A DNA stretch of 64,000 nt from Acidobacteriota bacterium (lineage in GTDB: Bacteria; Acidobacteriota; Vicinamibacteria; Vicinamibacterales; UBA8438), in the NCBI GenBank assembly GCA_009838525.1, contig VXRJ01000016.1, positions 161,114 through 225,113 on the forward strand. The letters run 5' to 3'. This document shows positions 25,394 through 35,344 of the stretch, in pieces. Both the position numbers and the translations under genes were made by a program. Position 1 is the stretch's first letter; each line of letters starts with the position of its first letter. The notes under the pieces were generated by a model that saw only the letters and a list, made by a program, of their open reading frames with translations, ran no database searches and had not been told where the DNA came from.

Positions 25394-26419
25394 GTGCGCC
25401 GATCATTCCCTTTTGCCCGAATTCACCTTTCCGCCCGGATCCTGGGCGCGTTGCTTGCCCTGCTGGTTCCGCTCGCCGCGTGCGGCGGCGGCGGTGGCGA
25501 CGGTGACGCCGGCGATTCGTCCGCGCCGTCCCGCCAGTTCCTCAGCCTGGGGTCCGCCCCGGCTGGCGGCGCCTTCTTCGTGGTCGGCAGCGCCCTGGCG
25601 GAGGTGGTGAACGAGACGGGCGCGTCGCTCGGCTACAACGTGACCGCCGAGGCGACCAGCGGATCGCAGGAGAACATCCGGCGGCTGGCCAGCGGCGAGC
25701 TCGACTTCGCGTTGTCGAACGCGGCGATCACCTACTTCGCCGTGCGCGGCAGCGAGGGCTGGGACCGCGCGTATTCGGCCCGGTCGGTAATGACCCTCGC
25801 ACCGAACGTCGCGCTGTTCGTGACGCAGGCGGATTCCGGCATTTCCACCATCGACGATCTGCGCGACCGGCGCGTCACCGTGGGCCCGGCCGGGGCCGGG
25901 TTCGAGTACTTCGTGGGACCGCTGCTCGAGGCCCACGGCGTCACCTACGACGACTTCTCGCCGCTCAACGCGACGCAGCAGGCCGCCGTCGACATGCTGA
26001 CCGACGGCTCCGCCGACGCGACCTTCCTGGGGGGAGCGGTGCCGACCGCGTCGATCACGCAGGCCGCCGCGTCGATGGAGATCACCTTCATCCCGTTCGG
26101 GGACGACGAGAAGCAGCGCCTGGTCGACGACTACCTCTTCTTCCGCCCGGCCACCATCCCGCCGGAGACCTACCGCGGCCAGACCGAGGCGTTCGACGGT
26201 CTCGACGTCGGCTCCATGCACCTCATCACGTCGGCCGAGGCTTCGGACGACCTCGTGTACAACGTCACGAGGCTGCTCTACGAGAACCGGGAGCTGGTCG
26301 TCGAGAAGCACGCGGCGGGCCGCGCCATCAACCCCGCCAACGTGGTGCGTGACACCGGGACGGAGTTCCATCCCGGCGCCATTCGCTTCTACCAGGAAGC
26401 CGGAATCTGGCCGCAGTAG
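25394..26419 (+). CDS. TAXI-family TRAP transporter substrate-binding lipoprotein
   Basis: 341 aa from the GTG at 25394, chosen because AGGAGG (25379-25384) lies nine bases upstream and the resulting signal peptide ends in a lipobox (L-A-A-C-G-G-G). An ATG at 25355 is also in frame. The mature part has the TAXI signature G-S-A-P-A-G-G-A-F-F and a Gly-rich linker after the Cys. It would bind a small anion, often a carboxylate, outside the membrane and pass it to the permease encoded next. Confidence 0.88.
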   Translation: MRRSFPFARIHLSARILGALLALLVPLAACGGGGGDGDAGDSSAPSRQFLSLGSAPAGGAFFVVGSALAEVVNETGASLGYNVTAEATSGSQENIRRLASGELDFALSNAAITYFAVRGSEGWDRAYSARSVMTLAPNVALFVTQADSGISTIDDLRDRRVTVGPAGAGFEYFVGPLLEAHGVTYDDFSPLNATQQAAVDMLTDGSADATFLGGAVPTASITQAAASMEITFIPFGDDEKQRLVDDYLFFRPATIPPETYRGQTEAFDGLDVGSMHLITSAEASDDLVYNVTRLLYENRELVVEKHAAGRAINPANVVRDTGTEFHPGAIRFYQEAGIWPQ

Positions 26420-26427
26420 GCCGCGCC

Positions 26428-28440
26428 GTGGCTCAGCCGCACACTCCCCGCGACTATCGCCTGCTGGCGAGCGGCGCACTGGGAGTGTTCCTGTGCGTCT
26501 TCACGCTGGTCGAGGTCAACTACCCGCTGCTGGCCCCGCAGAGCCGGCTGGCGCTCTTCGCGCTGGCGGGACTGGCCCTCTGCTTTCTGCAGGTCCCGAT
26601 TCACTCGACCCTGAAGCAGCATCCGGCGGCCCGGGCCAGTGACATCGTCCTTGCGGCGCTCGCCGTCGGCTGCTGCGGCTACATCGTCGTCCAGACCGAT
26701 CTTCTGTTCGAGGCCTGGTGGATCGACGGACAGGCGCTGGGCAACCGGGCCGGCTTCGAGACCACCCTGGACACCGCGATAGGCCTGGTCGGCCTGCTGC
26801 TGGTGATCGAAGCGGCCCGCCGGGCTCTCGGCCTGGCCCTGCCGCTTCTGGCCGGGGCGTTCATTCTCTACGCCCTGTTCGGCTCGGCGTTCCCCGACTG
26901 GCTGTTCCCCCACCGCGGCTACTCCGTGGAGCGCATCGTCGCGCAGACGTTCCTGCACAGCCAGGGCGTCTTCGGGGTGGCGCTGGGCGTGATGTTCACG
27001 TACGTGTTTCTCTTCGTCATCTTCGGCGCATTCCTCGAGGCGACCGGCGCCACACGGTTCATTGTCGACTTCGCGGAGCGGGTCTTCGGCCGAAGCTCGG
27101 GCGGCCCGGCGAAGGTGGCGGTCCTGAGCAGCGGCCTGATGGGCTCGCTCTCGGGCAGCGCCGTCGCGAACACCGCAACCACCGGGACGTTCACCATCCC
27201 GATGATGCGAAGCGCCGGCTTCCGGCCCGTAACGGCGGCCGGCGTGCAGGCCGCGGCCAGCTCCGGCGGGGCGCTGATGCCGCCCGTGATGGGAGCCGGC
27301 GCCTACATGATGCTGGAGATCGTCGAACCGCCGGTGACCTACCTGGAGGTCATTCGGGCGGCGCTCATACCGGCCCTCCTGTACTACCTGTCGCTGCTGC
27401 TCATCGTGCACTTCCACGCGAAACGGATGGCCGGTGCGACCGCCGGGGCGCGGGCCGACGCGGCGGGCGTCGGCGCTGGCGGCGGTGGCGGCGGCGACAC
27501 CGCTGGCGGCGGTGGCAGCGGCGAAGAGAGCGAAGCGGACATCTCGCGGGCGGCCGGCATCGTGTTCGGCTCCGCCCTCGCCAGCCTCATCGTGTTCCTG
27601 TTACTCGGCTACACGGCGTTCCGGGCCGTGACGCTCTCCCTGGCCGCGATCGTCGTCGTCAGCAGCCTGAGCCGCGAAACCCGACTCGACTGGCGCGGCA
27701 CCCTGACGAGCCTCGCGAACGCGGCGCGGGGCGTCGTGCCCCTCGTGGCGGCGGCCGCCTGCGTCGGCATCATCATCGGCATCGTCACCCTGACCGGCGT
27801 CGGCACCCGCCTCCCCGCGACCATCATTCCGCTGGCGGAACAGAGCCTGTTCCTGGCCCTGGTGCTGATCATGGTCTCGTCGATCATTCTCGGCATGGGG
27901 CTGCCGTCGGCGGTCTGCTACCTGCTGATGGCGACGCTGATCGGTCCGGTGCTGGGCGACCTCGGCGTCATCCCGCTCGCCGCCCACCTGTTCATCTTCT
28001 ACTTCGGGATGATGTCGATGGTGACCCCGCCCGTGGCGCTGGCGGCGTACGCCGCGTCGTCGATCGCCAATACGCGCATCATGCCAACCGCGTTCGCGGC
28101 ATTCCGGTTCGCGCTGGTCGGCTTCACGCTTCCCTACATGTTCATCTACCGGCCGGAGCTGCTCATGCTGACCACCTCCGGCGAGGCGGCGGGCTGGCTG
28201 GAAATGCTGCTTCCGGTCGCCATCGCCACCCTCGGCGTCGGCTGCTTCGCGGCCGGCATCGCCGGACAACTGCGCGCGCCGCTCGGCCTCGCGCTCCGCC
28301 TGGCGGTGTTCGTCGCGGCGGCCCTGCTGCTGGCGCCCGGGCCGGCGGCGACCCTGGCGGGCGTTGCGGTGCCGGTGTTCGATCTGGCCGGCGTCGCCCT
28401 GTTCGGCGTGGTGCTCGCGCTGAACCGTCCGGCCGCGTGA
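26428..28440 (+). CDS. Fused TRAP transporter permease (DctQ/DctM type)
   Basis: 670 aa from GTG, eight bases after the binding protein. Four N-terminal hydrophobic segments are followed by the DctM-like part, with G-S-L-S-G-S-A-V-A-N-T-A-T-T-G and G-M-G-L-P-S-A-V-C-Y. A Gly-rich loop at about residues 340-365 joins two halves. It uses an ion gradient to import the substrate of the TAXI protein; the substrate is not readable from sequence. Confidence 0.9.
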   Translation: MAQPHTPRDYRLLASGALGVFLCVFTLVEVNYPLLAPQSRLALFALAGLALCFLQVPIHSTLKQHPAARASDIVLAALAVGCCGYIVVQTDLLFEAWWIDGQALGNRAGFETTLDTAIGLVGLLLVIEAARRALGLALPLLAGAFILYALFGSAFPDWLFPHRGYSVERIVAQTFLHSQGVFGVALGVMFTYVFLFVIFGAFLEATGATRFIVDFAERVFGRSSGGPAKVAVLSSGLMGSLSGSAVANTATTGTFTIPMMRSAGFRPVTAAGVQAAASSGGALMPPVMGAGAYMMLEIVEPPVTYLEVIRAALIPALLYYLSLLLIVHFHAKRMAGATAGARADAAGVGAGGGGGGDTAGGGGSGEESEADISRAAGIVFGSALASLIVFLLLGYTAFRAVTLSLAAIVVVSSLSRETRLDWRGTLTSLANAARGVVPLVAAAACVGIIIGIVTLTGVGTRLPATIIPLAEQSLFLALVLIMVSSIILGMGLPSAVCYLLMATLIGPVLGDLGVIPLAAHLFIFYFGMMSMVTPPVALAAYAASSIANTRIMPTAFAAFRFALVGFTLPYMFIYRPELLMLTTSGEAAGWLEMLLPVAIATLGVGCFAAGIAGQLRAPLGLALRLAVFVAAALLLAPGPAATLAGVAVPVFDLAGVALFGVVLALNRPAA

Positions 28441-28460
28441 TATCGTCGGCTGGGGTCTTG

Positions 28461-29912
28461 ATGGACTTCGACGCGTACGACCTCGACGACGACATCTACG
28501 ACGAGATGTTCGAGCCGGGCGGTGCGCCGCGTCCGCACCACCACTCCCTGCACGACGCGATTGCCCGCCTGTCGACCCAGGAGTTGACCGACGTGCAGGA
28601 GCGCGTGACGCGCTCGTTCCTCCAGGAAGGGATTACGTTCACCGTCTACGGCGACACGGAGGCGGAAGAGCGGATCATCCCCGTCGACTGCCTGCCGCGC
28701 ATCCTGTCGGCGGCCGAATGGCAGGAGATCGAAATCGGCCTCACGCAGCGCATCCTGGCCCTGAACCGGTTTCTGGCCGACGTGTATGGAGACCGGCGCA
28801 TCATCGCGGACGGCGCGGTACCGGCCGACATCGTCGACGACTGCCCGCAGTACCGGCCGGAAATGCGCGGCGCGACACCGCCCTGCGACACGTGGGTCGC
28901 GGTCTGCGGCACCGACATCGTCCGGACCAATGACGGATTCGTGGTGCTGGAAGACAACCTGCGTGTGCCGTCCGGCGTGTCCTACATGATCGCGAACCGG
29001 AAGGCGGTCAAGTCGAACCTGCGCCGCCTGTACCGCCGCTGCAACGTCCGGGAGGTCGAGAACTACGGCCAACTGCTGCGGGACACGCTGGTTGAGCTGG
29101 CCCCGGAGGGCCGTTCCGATCCGTCCATCGCGCTGCTGACGCCCGGCATCTACAACGCGGCGTACTACGAGCATCTGTTCCTGGCGCGCGAGATCGGGGC
29201 CGAACTGGTCGAAGGCCGGGACCTGCTCGTCCGCGACGGTCATGTCTACAGGCGGACGACGGAAGGGTTGAGCCGCGTCGACGTGATCTACCGCCGGGTG
29301 GACGACGACTTCATCGATCCGGATGTCTTCCGGCCCGATTCGCTGCTGGGCGTGCCCGGCCTGTTGCAGGCCTACCGGCTGGGGAACGTCGCTCTGGCGA
29401 ACGCGCCGGGAACCGGCGTCGCCGACGACAAGAGCGTGTATGCCTACGTGCCCGACATGATCCGCTACTACCTGTCGGAGGAACCGATCCTCGCCAACGT
29501 TCCGACGAGGCTCTGTCGCCGACCGGAGGATCTCGAGTACGCGCTGGACAACCTCGATCGGCTCATCGTCAAGCGGGTGGGCGAGTCGGGCGGCTACGGG
29601 ATGCTGGTGGGCCCGCACGCGTCGCCGGCGGAGCGGAACGAGTATGCGAAGGGCATGCGCGCGAATCCCGCGGACTTCATCGCGCAGCCGGTCCTTTCGC
29701 TCTCCCGCGCCCCCTGTCTGATAGACGAGCAGATCGAGCCCCGCCACGTCGACCTGCGGCCATTCGTACTGCGGGGGCGAACGACCCGGATCGTCCCCGG
29801 CGCTTTCTGCCGGGTGGCGCTCCGGCGCGGCGGGATCGTCGTCAACTCCAGTCAGGGCGGCGGCGGCAAGGATGTCTGGGTGATCGACGGCGACGTCAGC
29901 GCCGCGCAGTGA
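28461..29912 (+). CDS. Circularly permuted ATP-grasp protein
   Basis: 483 aa. Features: V-L-E-D-N-L-R-V-P-S-G-V-S, P-G-I-Y-N-A-A-Y-Y-E-H, and V-K-R-V-G-E-S-G-G-Y-G-M, ending N-S-S-Q-G-G-G-G-K-D-V-W-V. This is the CP-ATP-grasp family (older DUF404/407), thought to form an amide or peptide bond from an acyl phosphate. It sits ten bases before an alpha-E gene, the usual partner. Substrate unknown. Confidence 0.88.
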   Translation: MDFDAYDLDDDIYDEMFEPGGAPRPHHHSLHDAIARLSTQELTDVQERVTRSFLQEGITFTVYGDTEAEERIIPVDCLPRILSAAEWQEIEIGLTQRILALNRFLADVYGDRRIIADGAVPADIVDDCPQYRPEMRGATPPCDTWVAVCGTDIVRTNDGFVVLEDNLRVPSGVSYMIANRKAVKSNLRRLYRRCNVREVENYGQLLRDTLVELAPEGRSDPSIALLTPGIYNAAYYEHLFLAREIGAELVEGRDLLVRDGHVYRRTTEGLSRVDVIYRRVDDDFIDPDVFRPDSLLGVPGLLQAYRLGNVALANAPGTGVADDKSVYAYVPDMIRYYLSEEPILANVPTRLCRRPEDLEYALDNLDRLIVKRVGESGGYGMLVGPHASPAERNEYAKGMRANPADFIAQPVLSLSRAPCLIDEQIEPRHVDLRPFVLRGRTTRIVPGAFCRVALRRGGIVVNSSQGGGGKDVWVIDGDVSAAQ

Positions 29913-29922
29913 GACCCGCCTG

Positions 29923-30906
29923 ATGCTGTCACGCAGCGCCGAAGGGCTCTACTGGACCGGCCGCTACCTGGAGCGAACCGACCATCTCTGCCGCCTGCTG
30001 CGGGTGCAGGTGGAAACTCTGGTCGACCGTCCGGTGCGTGAAATCCACTTCGGGTGGCGGCGGATCTACGCGTCCCTCGGCCGCCTGCCGCCCGGCGCGA
30101 ACGTGGCTCTCGGCGGCGCCGATGACGACCTCACCCTGGCCGACGCCTACACGCTTGCGGACCACCTGACGTTCGAACGGACGAATCCCGATTCCGTCCG
30201 GAACGGCTTCTCGATGGCGCGCGAAAACGCGCGGCAGATGCGCCACTGCATCAGCGCCGAGTTCTGGACCACGTTCAATCTGGCGTGGCTCCGCTTCAAG
30301 TCGCGGCGCATCGAGGAGATCTGGAAGACCGCGCCCGAGACGTTCTACACGGAAGTGTCGCGCGACATCGACACGCTCGGCGGCGTCGCCGCCACGACGA
30401 TGTACCGCGACGAAGGTTGGCGCTTCCTCGAGCTGGGCCGCTACACGGAACGGGCGATGCTGATGCTCGCCCTGGTGCTTGCCCACCTGGCGATCTGGCG
30501 CCGGCAGGCCGGCGAGAGCGTGCGGGCCGACGACTCGTGGTCGAGCCTGCTGCGCGTCTGTCAGGCCGTCGACGCCTATCGGCGGCGCCACGGCGTGGAG
30601 GTTCGGCCGGCGCGGGTCATCGACCTGCTGGTGAACGACCCGCGGCTGCCCCGGTCGCTCTGCCACTCGTTCGCGATGACGGTCGCCGAGCTGCAGGCCC
30701 TGCCGATCGGTCCGGGGCCCATGGCCGACGCACGGCGCCTCGCCTCGCAGATGGGCACGGCCCTCCGGAACGACTGGCCGGCCGGATCCAGCCTGGACGC
30801 GCGGGAAGCCTGCCTGCGCACGCTCCAGGCGCGGTTCCTGACGTTGCACGGCCTCGTGATGGCCGCCTACGTTGGGTACGACGCCGACGGGGCTCCGGTT
30901 CGATGA
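29923..30906 (+). CDS. Alpha-E domain protein
   Basis: 327 aa. M-L-S-R-S-A-E-G-L-Y-W-T-G-R-Y-L-E-R is the characteristic opening of alpha-E (DUF403) proteins, an all-helical domain found next to CP-ATP-grasp genes, often with transglutaminase-like proteases. No such protease is present here. Probably part of a peptide-modifying system. Confidence 0.88.
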   Translation: MLSRSAEGLYWTGRYLERTDHLCRLLRVQVETLVDRPVREIHFGWRRIYASLGRLPPGANVALGGADDDLTLADAYTLADHLTFERTNPDSVRNGFSMARENARQMRHCISAEFWTTFNLAWLRFKSRRIEEIWKTAPETFYTEVSRDIDTLGGVAATTMYRDEGWRFLELGRYTERAMLMLALVLAHLAIWRRQAGESVRADDSWSSLLRVCQAVDAYRRRHGVEVRPARVIDLLVNDPRLPRSLCHSFAMTVAELQALPIGPGPMADARRLASQMGTALRNDWPAGSSLDAREACLRTLQARFLTLHGLVMAAYVGYDADGAPVR

Positions 30907-30949
30907 ACCGGCCGGTTCGTTGAACTGGCCGGTTCGCTGAACCGGACGA
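30905..30949. terminator. Palindromic cluster between convergent genes
   Basis: GAACCGGCCGGTTC (30905-30918) is a perfect palindrome, followed by GAACTGGCCGGTTC (30922-30935) and GAACCGG. It could act as a two-way terminator for the alpha-E and STAS genes. No T-run follows. Confidence 0.35.
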
Positions 30950-31288
30950 TCAGACGGTGTCGCTCGCTTCCGAGCGCGATCCCTTGATCGGGATGATCTG
31001 GTCGAAACCGCTGATCCGGAACACCTCTTCGATGTGATCCTTCATCTCGCACAGGACCAGCTTGCCGCTGCTCGCCTGCAGCTTCTTGGCGGCGATCAGC
31101 AGTACGCGCATTCCGGAGCTGCTGATGAACGTCAGACGGCTGAAGTCGACGATAAGCGCCTGTTCACCCCCGCTGATGCGTTCCATCACGATCGACTCGA
31201 ACGAGCGGGCGTTTGCACTGTCCAAACGTCCGACCGGCAGGAGTACCAGCGCCGAACCATCCCGTTCCTCTGCCACTTCAATGTTCAT
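30950..31288 (-). CDS. STAS-domain anti-sigma factor antagonist
   Basis: 112 aa. D-F-S-R-L-T-F-I-S-S-S-G-M-R-V-L carries the phosphorylatable serine in SpoIIAA/RsbV proteins. It would bind and sequester the kinase encoded next when dephosphorylated. Start at 31288 (ATG) rather than the TTG at 31291. Confidence 0.9.
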   Translation of the reverse strand: MNIEVAEERDGSALVLLPVGRLDSANARSFESIVMERISGGEQALIVDFSRLTFISSSGMRVLLIAAKKLQASSGKLVLCEMKDHIEEVFRISGFDQIIPIKGSRSEASDTV

Positions 31289-31336
31289 CAATCCATCCTC
31301 GGAACCCGTTCGGCAACGGCGCGGTCGGTTTCCTGG

Positions 31337-31768
31337 CTATTCCGACGCCCGCTGCAAGTCATGTTCGAGTGTCAGGCAGTTCTGGCCATCCACGTATTCG
31401 TAGTGGATCCGGTTGGCGAAGCTCTTCACCAGGTGCAGCCCCAGTCCACCGATCCGGCGATCCTCGAGCGAGGAATCCAAATCCGGGTCGGTGTCGGCCG
31501 TCGGATCGAACGGTGCTCCGTTGTCCTTGACCGTCAGCTTCAGGCTGTTGCCTTCCACCAACAGACCGATGTCGATGTGGGGATCCCCAACGCCAGTGAA
31601 CCCGTGCATCACGGAATTGGTTATCAACTCGTCCAGAGCCAGATTGATGACGAACACGGTCGGCTCCGGCAGCCCGCGGGCGTCGCCGTACTCCTCCACC
31701 CGGCGTGACAGTGCCTGTAACTCGGTCACGCGAGGCATTATCGAAACCTGAAGCGCGTCGTCAGGCAT
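31337..31768 (-). CDS. RsbW/SpoIIAB-type serine kinase (anti-sigma factor)
   Basis: 143 aa. GHKL boxes: N box L-A-L-D-E-L-I-T-N-S-V, G1 V-K-D-N-G-A-P-F-D-P, G2 G-G-L-G-L-H-L-V. It would phosphorylate the STAS protein downstream. ATG at 31768 chosen; TGCTAGGAT (31783-31775) ends six bases upstream, with no Shine-Dalgarno site, suggesting a leaderless message. Confidence 0.87.
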   Translation of the reverse strand: MPDDALQVSIMPRVTELQALSRRVEEYGDARGLPEPTVFVINLALDELITNSVMHGFTGVGDPHIDIGLLVEGNSLKLTVKDNGAPFDPTADTDPDLDSSLEDRRIGGLGLHLVKSFANRIHYEYVDGQNCLTLEHDLQRASE

Positions 31769-31783
31769 CCGCAAATCCTAGCA
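31769..31783 (-). promoter_or_regulatory. Extended -10 promoter (leaderless) for the RsbW-type gene
   Basis: TGCTAGGAT on the minus strand (31783-31775), six bases before the ATG. The same nonamer precedes the propeller gene at 55825. Confidence 0.5.
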
Positions 31784-31787
31784 CGAC

Positions 31788-34313
31788 TTACCGGCGCTTG
31801 ATTACGAGGCAGGTCATGTCGTCGACGACGGGCGCGCCAGCCGAGAAATCCGCTATGCGCCGCCAGACGTGGTCGATCAGCGCTTCGGGGGCAAGGGCGG
31901 CCGCTTCGATGAACGTCTGGTCGAGACGCTCCTTGCCGTAGAGTTCGCCCTCGAGATTCACCGCGTCGGTCAGGCCGTCGGTGAAGAGGAAGAGCGTCTC
32001 GCCCGGCTGCAGGGCGATGCGGCGGCTGTCGTAGTCCATGCCGTCCATCACGCCCATCGCGAGACCGCCGGTCGCCTCGACCATCCGGCATTCGCCGTCC
32101 GCGCCGACGACCACCGGCGAGTCGTGGCCGGCGCAGACGTAGTCGACCGTGTGGGCCTGCAGATCGACGAGGGCGACAACGCCGGTCACGAAGAAGCCCA
32201 TCGGATTCTGGGCGCACAGCCGATCGTTCGCTTCAACGACGACCGCCCCGATGTCCGTGTGCATGGAGGACGCCGTCCTGAGGGCGGAATGGGCCGCCGC
32301 CATGAAGAGGGACGCCGCCACCCCCTTGCCCGAAACGTCGCCGAGGATCAGACAGAAGCGGTTGTCGGACAGCTCGACCATGTCGACGAGATCGCCTCCT
32401 ACCGCCTGGGCCGGCGTCATGCGCGCGCAGGCGAAGAAGTCGCTCAACTCGACGTTGCCTTCCCGCACGAGCGCGTGCTGCACGACCTTCGCCATCTCGA
32501 GGTCCTGCTCCATCGCGTCCTGGGCGAGCTGCAACTGCTGGTTGCTCGTCTGCAGTTCCTGCGTCCGCTCGGAGACGAGCGTCTCGAGCTGCTCCTCACG
32601 CATGAAGACCTGCACCGTCATGTCGTTGAAAACACGCGCAAGACTCCCCAGCTCGTCCTGCCGTTGGACCACCTGGCTCATCGCGGCCGGGTCGGGCTCC
32701 CGTCCCGATTCCACGTCGCGCGCCGCGTCCGCAATCACTTCGATCGGACGGGTAAGCCAGCGCGTTCCCCAGAGCGCTCCCGCGCCGGCGCCACCCAGCA
32801 GTACGAGGGCTATCAACGTCGTGCTCACCACCTCGGCGAACACGGTTTCCACGATCTCGTCCAGATTGACGGCGACCGCGAGGGCGCCGATCGGGATCCC
32901 TCCCGCGTTGATGATCGGCGAGGCGACCCACAGGCCGCGCTCGGCCGGCGCCAGCAGCGACAGGCTCGCCTCGCTCACCACGCGGCCTTCGTCCATCGCC
33001 CGCGCCACGACCGCTTCCGCGTTCCGGCTGTAGACGGCGCGCGCGTCGGTGATTTCCCCGTCGGTCGGCATTCCCGGACGCGGCGCGGCGGCCGCGATAT
33101 CGCGGTCGAGGTTGACTACCCAGAGCGCCTCCAGGTTGCGCGAGCGAACCAGCACGTCCGCCTCGCTCTGGTAGACCGAATAGAGAAGGTTGCCGGCGCT
33201 TCCTTCGATGGGGATGCCGACCTGCACGAACTGCGGCGTGTCGCGCCCGGCGAGGGTGACGTACTTGAATATGGCGTCGTCGGCGGCTCGCGGCGCCGCC
33301 GGATGCTCGACGACCCGTTCCGTGCCGTCACGCAAGGACGCCAGCTCCGAGTCGTGCGGCAGCGGACCCTCGGCCAGCGCGGCGGGCAGGCTCGAGTACC
33401 GGATGGCGCCCCCGGCGTCGGTCACGCGGATCTCGCCGATGACGGTCGTGTCGACGATACGCCGCAACCGCTCCTCCACGTCGCCGCGGTCCCACCCCGC
33501 CAGCCCGGCGGCATACGTGAAACGGTCGAGGATGGTGGCCTGGGCGACCATCTGCTGGCCCAGGATTCCCTCAATGACCGCGGAAACGTCGGCGCGCTGC
33601 GAGGCGTAGACGTTGGTGAGAATCTCCTGCTCGCCGAAGTTGAGCGCGTTGCCGACCTGCACGATCCGCGGCTTGTCGACGCCACCTACCCCGACGTACT
33701 TGAAGACCTGCTGATCGATCTCGCGCACCTGAGCGGGCTGGGTGATGACGTCGGTGCCGTCGAGCGGCGAAGCGAGCAGGACGTAGAACTTCGACGCCTG
33801 CGGCTGCACGGTCGGGTCGGGGTCGAAGGCGAACGGGACGAGCCCGCCTTCCTCGTCGCGCACGTTGGTCAGGTAGGAGTAAGCCGATTCGTCGGTGATC
33901 CAGAACTCGTCGAGCACCGTCGTGCCGACGATGCTGTCGAGCAATCCAATGACTTCCGGCGGCGACATCCCGGCCGCCTCGGCGGCCGCCACCATGTTCG
34001 CGGCAAGGCGCGCCTGGGCCGTCATCTGGCCGTCCAGCGTCGCATCGAGCGTGCGGGCCACGTTGGCGAGGGAGATCTCGCCGATCTCGGCAAAGCTCGC
34101 CGCCAGCAGCTCCGACAGATTGACCGCGTTCGCTTCCGCCTCCGCCCGGAGGGCGACAGCCGTGTTGTAGAGCTGGGTCGTCGACGTGGCGGTAATCGTG
34201 ATCGCGAGCAGGAGCGCCGCCGCGAGGAAGCCGCGCACGGCAAGCCTCAGGCGCGGAGAACTCGTTTCCGCCGTAATCGGCGCCGTCGCCGTACCTACCG
34301 CCACGTCACTCAT
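31788..34313 (-). CDS. Membrane-bound SpoIIE-type (PP2C) phosphatase with sensor and HAMP domains
   Basis: 841 aa from the ATG at 34313; a TTG at 34340 is possible, but TATAGT at 34349-34344 lies just before it. Order: N-terminal membrane segment (about 30-55), a large extracytoplasmic sensor region (about 60-500), a second membrane segment, HAMP, coiled coil, and a PP2C phosphatase (about 600-841) with V-G-G-D-L-V-D and G-D-V-S-G-K-G-V-A-A-S-L. It would dephosphorylate the STAS protein in response to an outside signal and so free the partner of the kinase. Confidence 0.9.
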   Translation of the reverse strand: MSDVAVGTATAPITAETSSPRLRLAVRGFLAAALLLAITITATSTTQLYNTAVALRAEAEANAVNLSELLAASFAEIGEISLANVARTLDATLDGQMTAQARLAANMVAAAEAAGMSPPEVIGLLDSIVGTTVLDEFWITDESAYSYLTNVRDEEGGLVPFAFDPDPTVQPQASKFYVLLASPLDGTDVITQPAQVREIDQQVFKYVGVGGVDKPRIVQVGNALNFGEQEILTNVYASQRADVSAVIEGILGQQMVAQATILDRFTYAAGLAGWDRGDVEERLRRIVDTTVIGEIRVTDAGGAIRYSSLPAALAEGPLPHDSELASLRDGTERVVEHPAAPRAADDAIFKYVTLAGRDTPQFVQVGIPIEGSAGNLLYSVYQSEADVLVRSRNLEALWVVNLDRDIAAAAPRPGMPTDGEITDARAVYSRNAEAVVARAMDEGRVVSEASLSLLAPAERGLWVASPIINAGGIPIGALAVAVNLDEIVETVFAEVVSTTLIALVLLGGAGAGALWGTRWLTRPIEVIADAARDVESGREPDPAAMSQVVQRQDELGSLARVFNDMTVQVFMREEQLETLVSERTQELQTSNQQLQLAQDAMEQDLEMAKVVQHALVREGNVELSDFFACARMTPAQAVGGDLVDMVELSDNRFCLILGDVSGKGVAASLFMAAAHSALRTASSMHTDIGAVVVEANDRLCAQNPMGFFVTGVVALVDLQAHTVDYVCAGHDSPVVVGADGECRMVEATGGLAMGVMDGMDYDSRRIALQPGETLFLFTDGLTDAVNLEGELYGKERLDQTFIEAAALAPEALIDHVWRRIADFSAGAPVVDDMTCLVIKRR

Positions 34314-34408
34314 CAAGTCGCCCCTGCGACAGGCATTCAACTAACTATATTGGATCGCGCCTGGCTGCGACGCCGTCCTGCTCGCGGCCGAACCCGCCGG
34401 GGCTGGCG

Positions 34409-35212
34409 CTACATCCGCCATACCGCGAGGAACTGCACGGTGTTTTCGTCCGCCGCCGCACCCAGCTTGTTCCGCCAGTACTGATACTCGACGCCGATGA
34501 AGATCTGGTTTGCGGCGGGCTCGCCGCCGATGGCGTTCCCCAGGTCCCAGACGAACTGCGGCTGGGCCAGGAGCCAGCCGTTCTGGTTGCGGTTGAAGGG
34601 CACGTCCTCCGTGATGGTGGTCGCGCCGATGTACTCCGCGTGCCCCATGAAGTTAAACGACTGATTGCCGATGGTGAAGATGGAGAGCCAGTTGACGTCG
34701 AACATGTAGCTGTTGTTCGTTCTGGGCGCGCCACCGCTCGCAATGCCCGAGTTGCCATCGATGAACGCCGTGATGTCGGTGTTCAGGAAGATGAAGCCGG
34801 GGACATTCCAGGAAAGCCGGACCCCCGGCAGCCACTTGAGGAAGTTCGCATCGGCGTCGATGTTGATGCCGCCGATCAAGGCAACGTCCCGGAGCGGGCC
34901 GGCGCCCACGGTGGAACCCGAAACCTTGGAGAAGCTCAGCGTGGGGTACCACTCCGTGTAGATCTCCGTCTCGTTGAAACCGTCGATGCCGGCGTCCTCG
35001 ATGATGTCGGCGAAGAAGAAACTGTCGCCTCCCTTCCAGGTGGACGCCTGCTGCAGGGTGAGGATCTGCGTCCTCGCGATGGTCCCCTCCGGCGATGCGA
35101 ACGGGTTGACCAGCCGTCCGAACTGGTAGTGGAACTCCGTCTGCGCCGACGCCGCGCTCGCGGTCGCCAGCACCAGCGCCATCACTACCGTGGCCCATCG
35201 GAGAATAGTCAT
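34409..35212 (-). CDS. Tsx-like outer-membrane channel protein
   Basis: 267 aa with a signal peptide ending A-S-A-Q. Alternating aromatic beta strands and a C-terminal W-R-M fit an outer-membrane barrel; F-H-Y-Q-F-G-R and the N-terminal half resemble nucleoside-specific Tsx channels. GGAGG lies 11 bases before the ATG, and TAGAAT (35245-35240) may be a -10 box. Divergent from the first Fic gene. Confidence 0.65.
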   Translation of the reverse strand: MTILRWATVVMALVLATASAASAQTEFHYQFGRLVNPFASPEGTIARTQILTLQQASTWKGGDSFFFADIIEDAGIDGFNETEIYTEWYPTLSFSKVSGSTVGAGPLRDVALIGGINIDADANFLKWLPGVRLSWNVPGFIFLNTDITAFIDGNSGIASGGAPRTNNSYMFDVNWLSIFTIGNQSFNFMGHAEYIGATTITEDVPFNRNQNGWLLAQPQFVWDLGNAIGGEPAANQIFIGVEYQYWRNKLGAAADENTVQFLAVWRM

Positions 35213-35344
35213 GTCGTCGTTGCCCTCCGGGATCGCCAGATTCTATGTGTTAAAATCTGACGGTTTTGCCCTTAATATGCAGAGCGATTTTCGATAGCCA
35301 TACCATAGGCTTGGCTTAAGTATTTTAATAAGGAGTCCGTTCCT

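Noticed and set aside
26718..28460. Plus-strand open frame upstream of, and in frame with, the ATP-grasp gene
   Set aside because: It overlaps the TRAP permease in another frame and has shadow composition (Arg/Pro/Gly-rich). The ATP-grasp start was placed at 28461.
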